NCBI GenBank assembly: GCA_019914995.1
Contig: CM034129.1
Location: 9,665,725 to 9,729,724, forward strand
Origin: Acanthochlamys bracteata
Lineage: Eukaryota > Streptophyta > Magnoliopsida > Pandanales > Velloziaceae
Direction of reading: 5' to 3'
DNA: 64,000 nucleotides
Shown: positions 63,919-64,000 of the stretch, in pieces
How positions within the stretch are numbered: position 1 is the first letter of the stretch
Layout of the letters: each line of letters opens with the position of its first letter
Made by a program: the position numbers and the translations under genes
Notes under the pieces: generated by a model
What the model was told of the DNA's origin: nothing
What the model saw: only the letters and a program-made list of their open reading frames with translations
Databases searched by the model: none

Positions 63919-64000
63919 GTGATGTGCTATTTCTGTGCTGTATCATTCCATGTATAGCTGCAACACTGAGTTGCTTAAAACTGACTCATGACAATTTGGA

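Noticed and set aside
1-64000. Search for tRNA, rRNA, CRISPR, plasmid or phage features and a new multi-gene system
   Set aside because: No clover-leaf with A/B boxes, no spaced direct-repeat array and no operon-like gene cluster was found by eye; the genes are unrelated housekeeping-type plant genes.

Overview
The window is ordinary nuclear DNA of a flowering plant, most likely a eudicot. The genes have many small introns with GT-AG borders and AT-rich introns, the spaces between genes are AT-rich, and every recognisable product belongs to a family shared by land plants. No bacterial, organellar or viral gene block, CRISPR array or rRNA cluster is visible. The species cannot be named from the sequence alone.

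Layout from left to right. A decayed Copia-type LTR retroelement on the minus strand (about 330-1010) is followed by the last three exons of an ATG101 autophagy gene (+, 1845-2504). Next is the methionine-salvage gene DEP1/MTNBD (+, 5095-12175), which carries a one-base deletion in exon 8. Snurportin-1 (-, 13517-17560) converges on it and has a 748-bp terminal-inverted-repeat element in an intron. Then come an intronless E-class PPR gene (-, 19551-20936), an ELMO-domain gene (-, 22364-25900), sulfite oxidase (-, 28110-32856), a small SAP-domain gene (-, 35356-38638) and an intronless Exo70 exocyst gene (-, 42034-44052). A gene-poor stretch follows (44053-52356), with MITE-like repeats, a Mutator/hAT-like TIR family and an LTR relic. 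The window ends inside an ER-type M28 metallopeptidase gene (+, 52357 to beyond 63918), whose third intron holds a decayed RTE-type LINE.

The neighbouring genes do not form a pathway. They act in methionine salvage, snRNP import, organellar RNA processing, small-GTPase regulation, sulfite detoxification, chromatin or RNA binding, secretion and ER proteolysis. Exon borders were read by hand from splice sites and family protein similarity. In each multi-exon model the exon lengths sum to a consistent reading frame, except for the one-base deficit in DEP1.

I found no new multi-gene system. The observations most worth checking are the DEP1 frameshift, the TIR family (one member about 1.2 kb long with a small ORF inside and a near-perfect 8-bp target duplication), the truncated ATG101, and a GC-AG intron in the ELMO gene.
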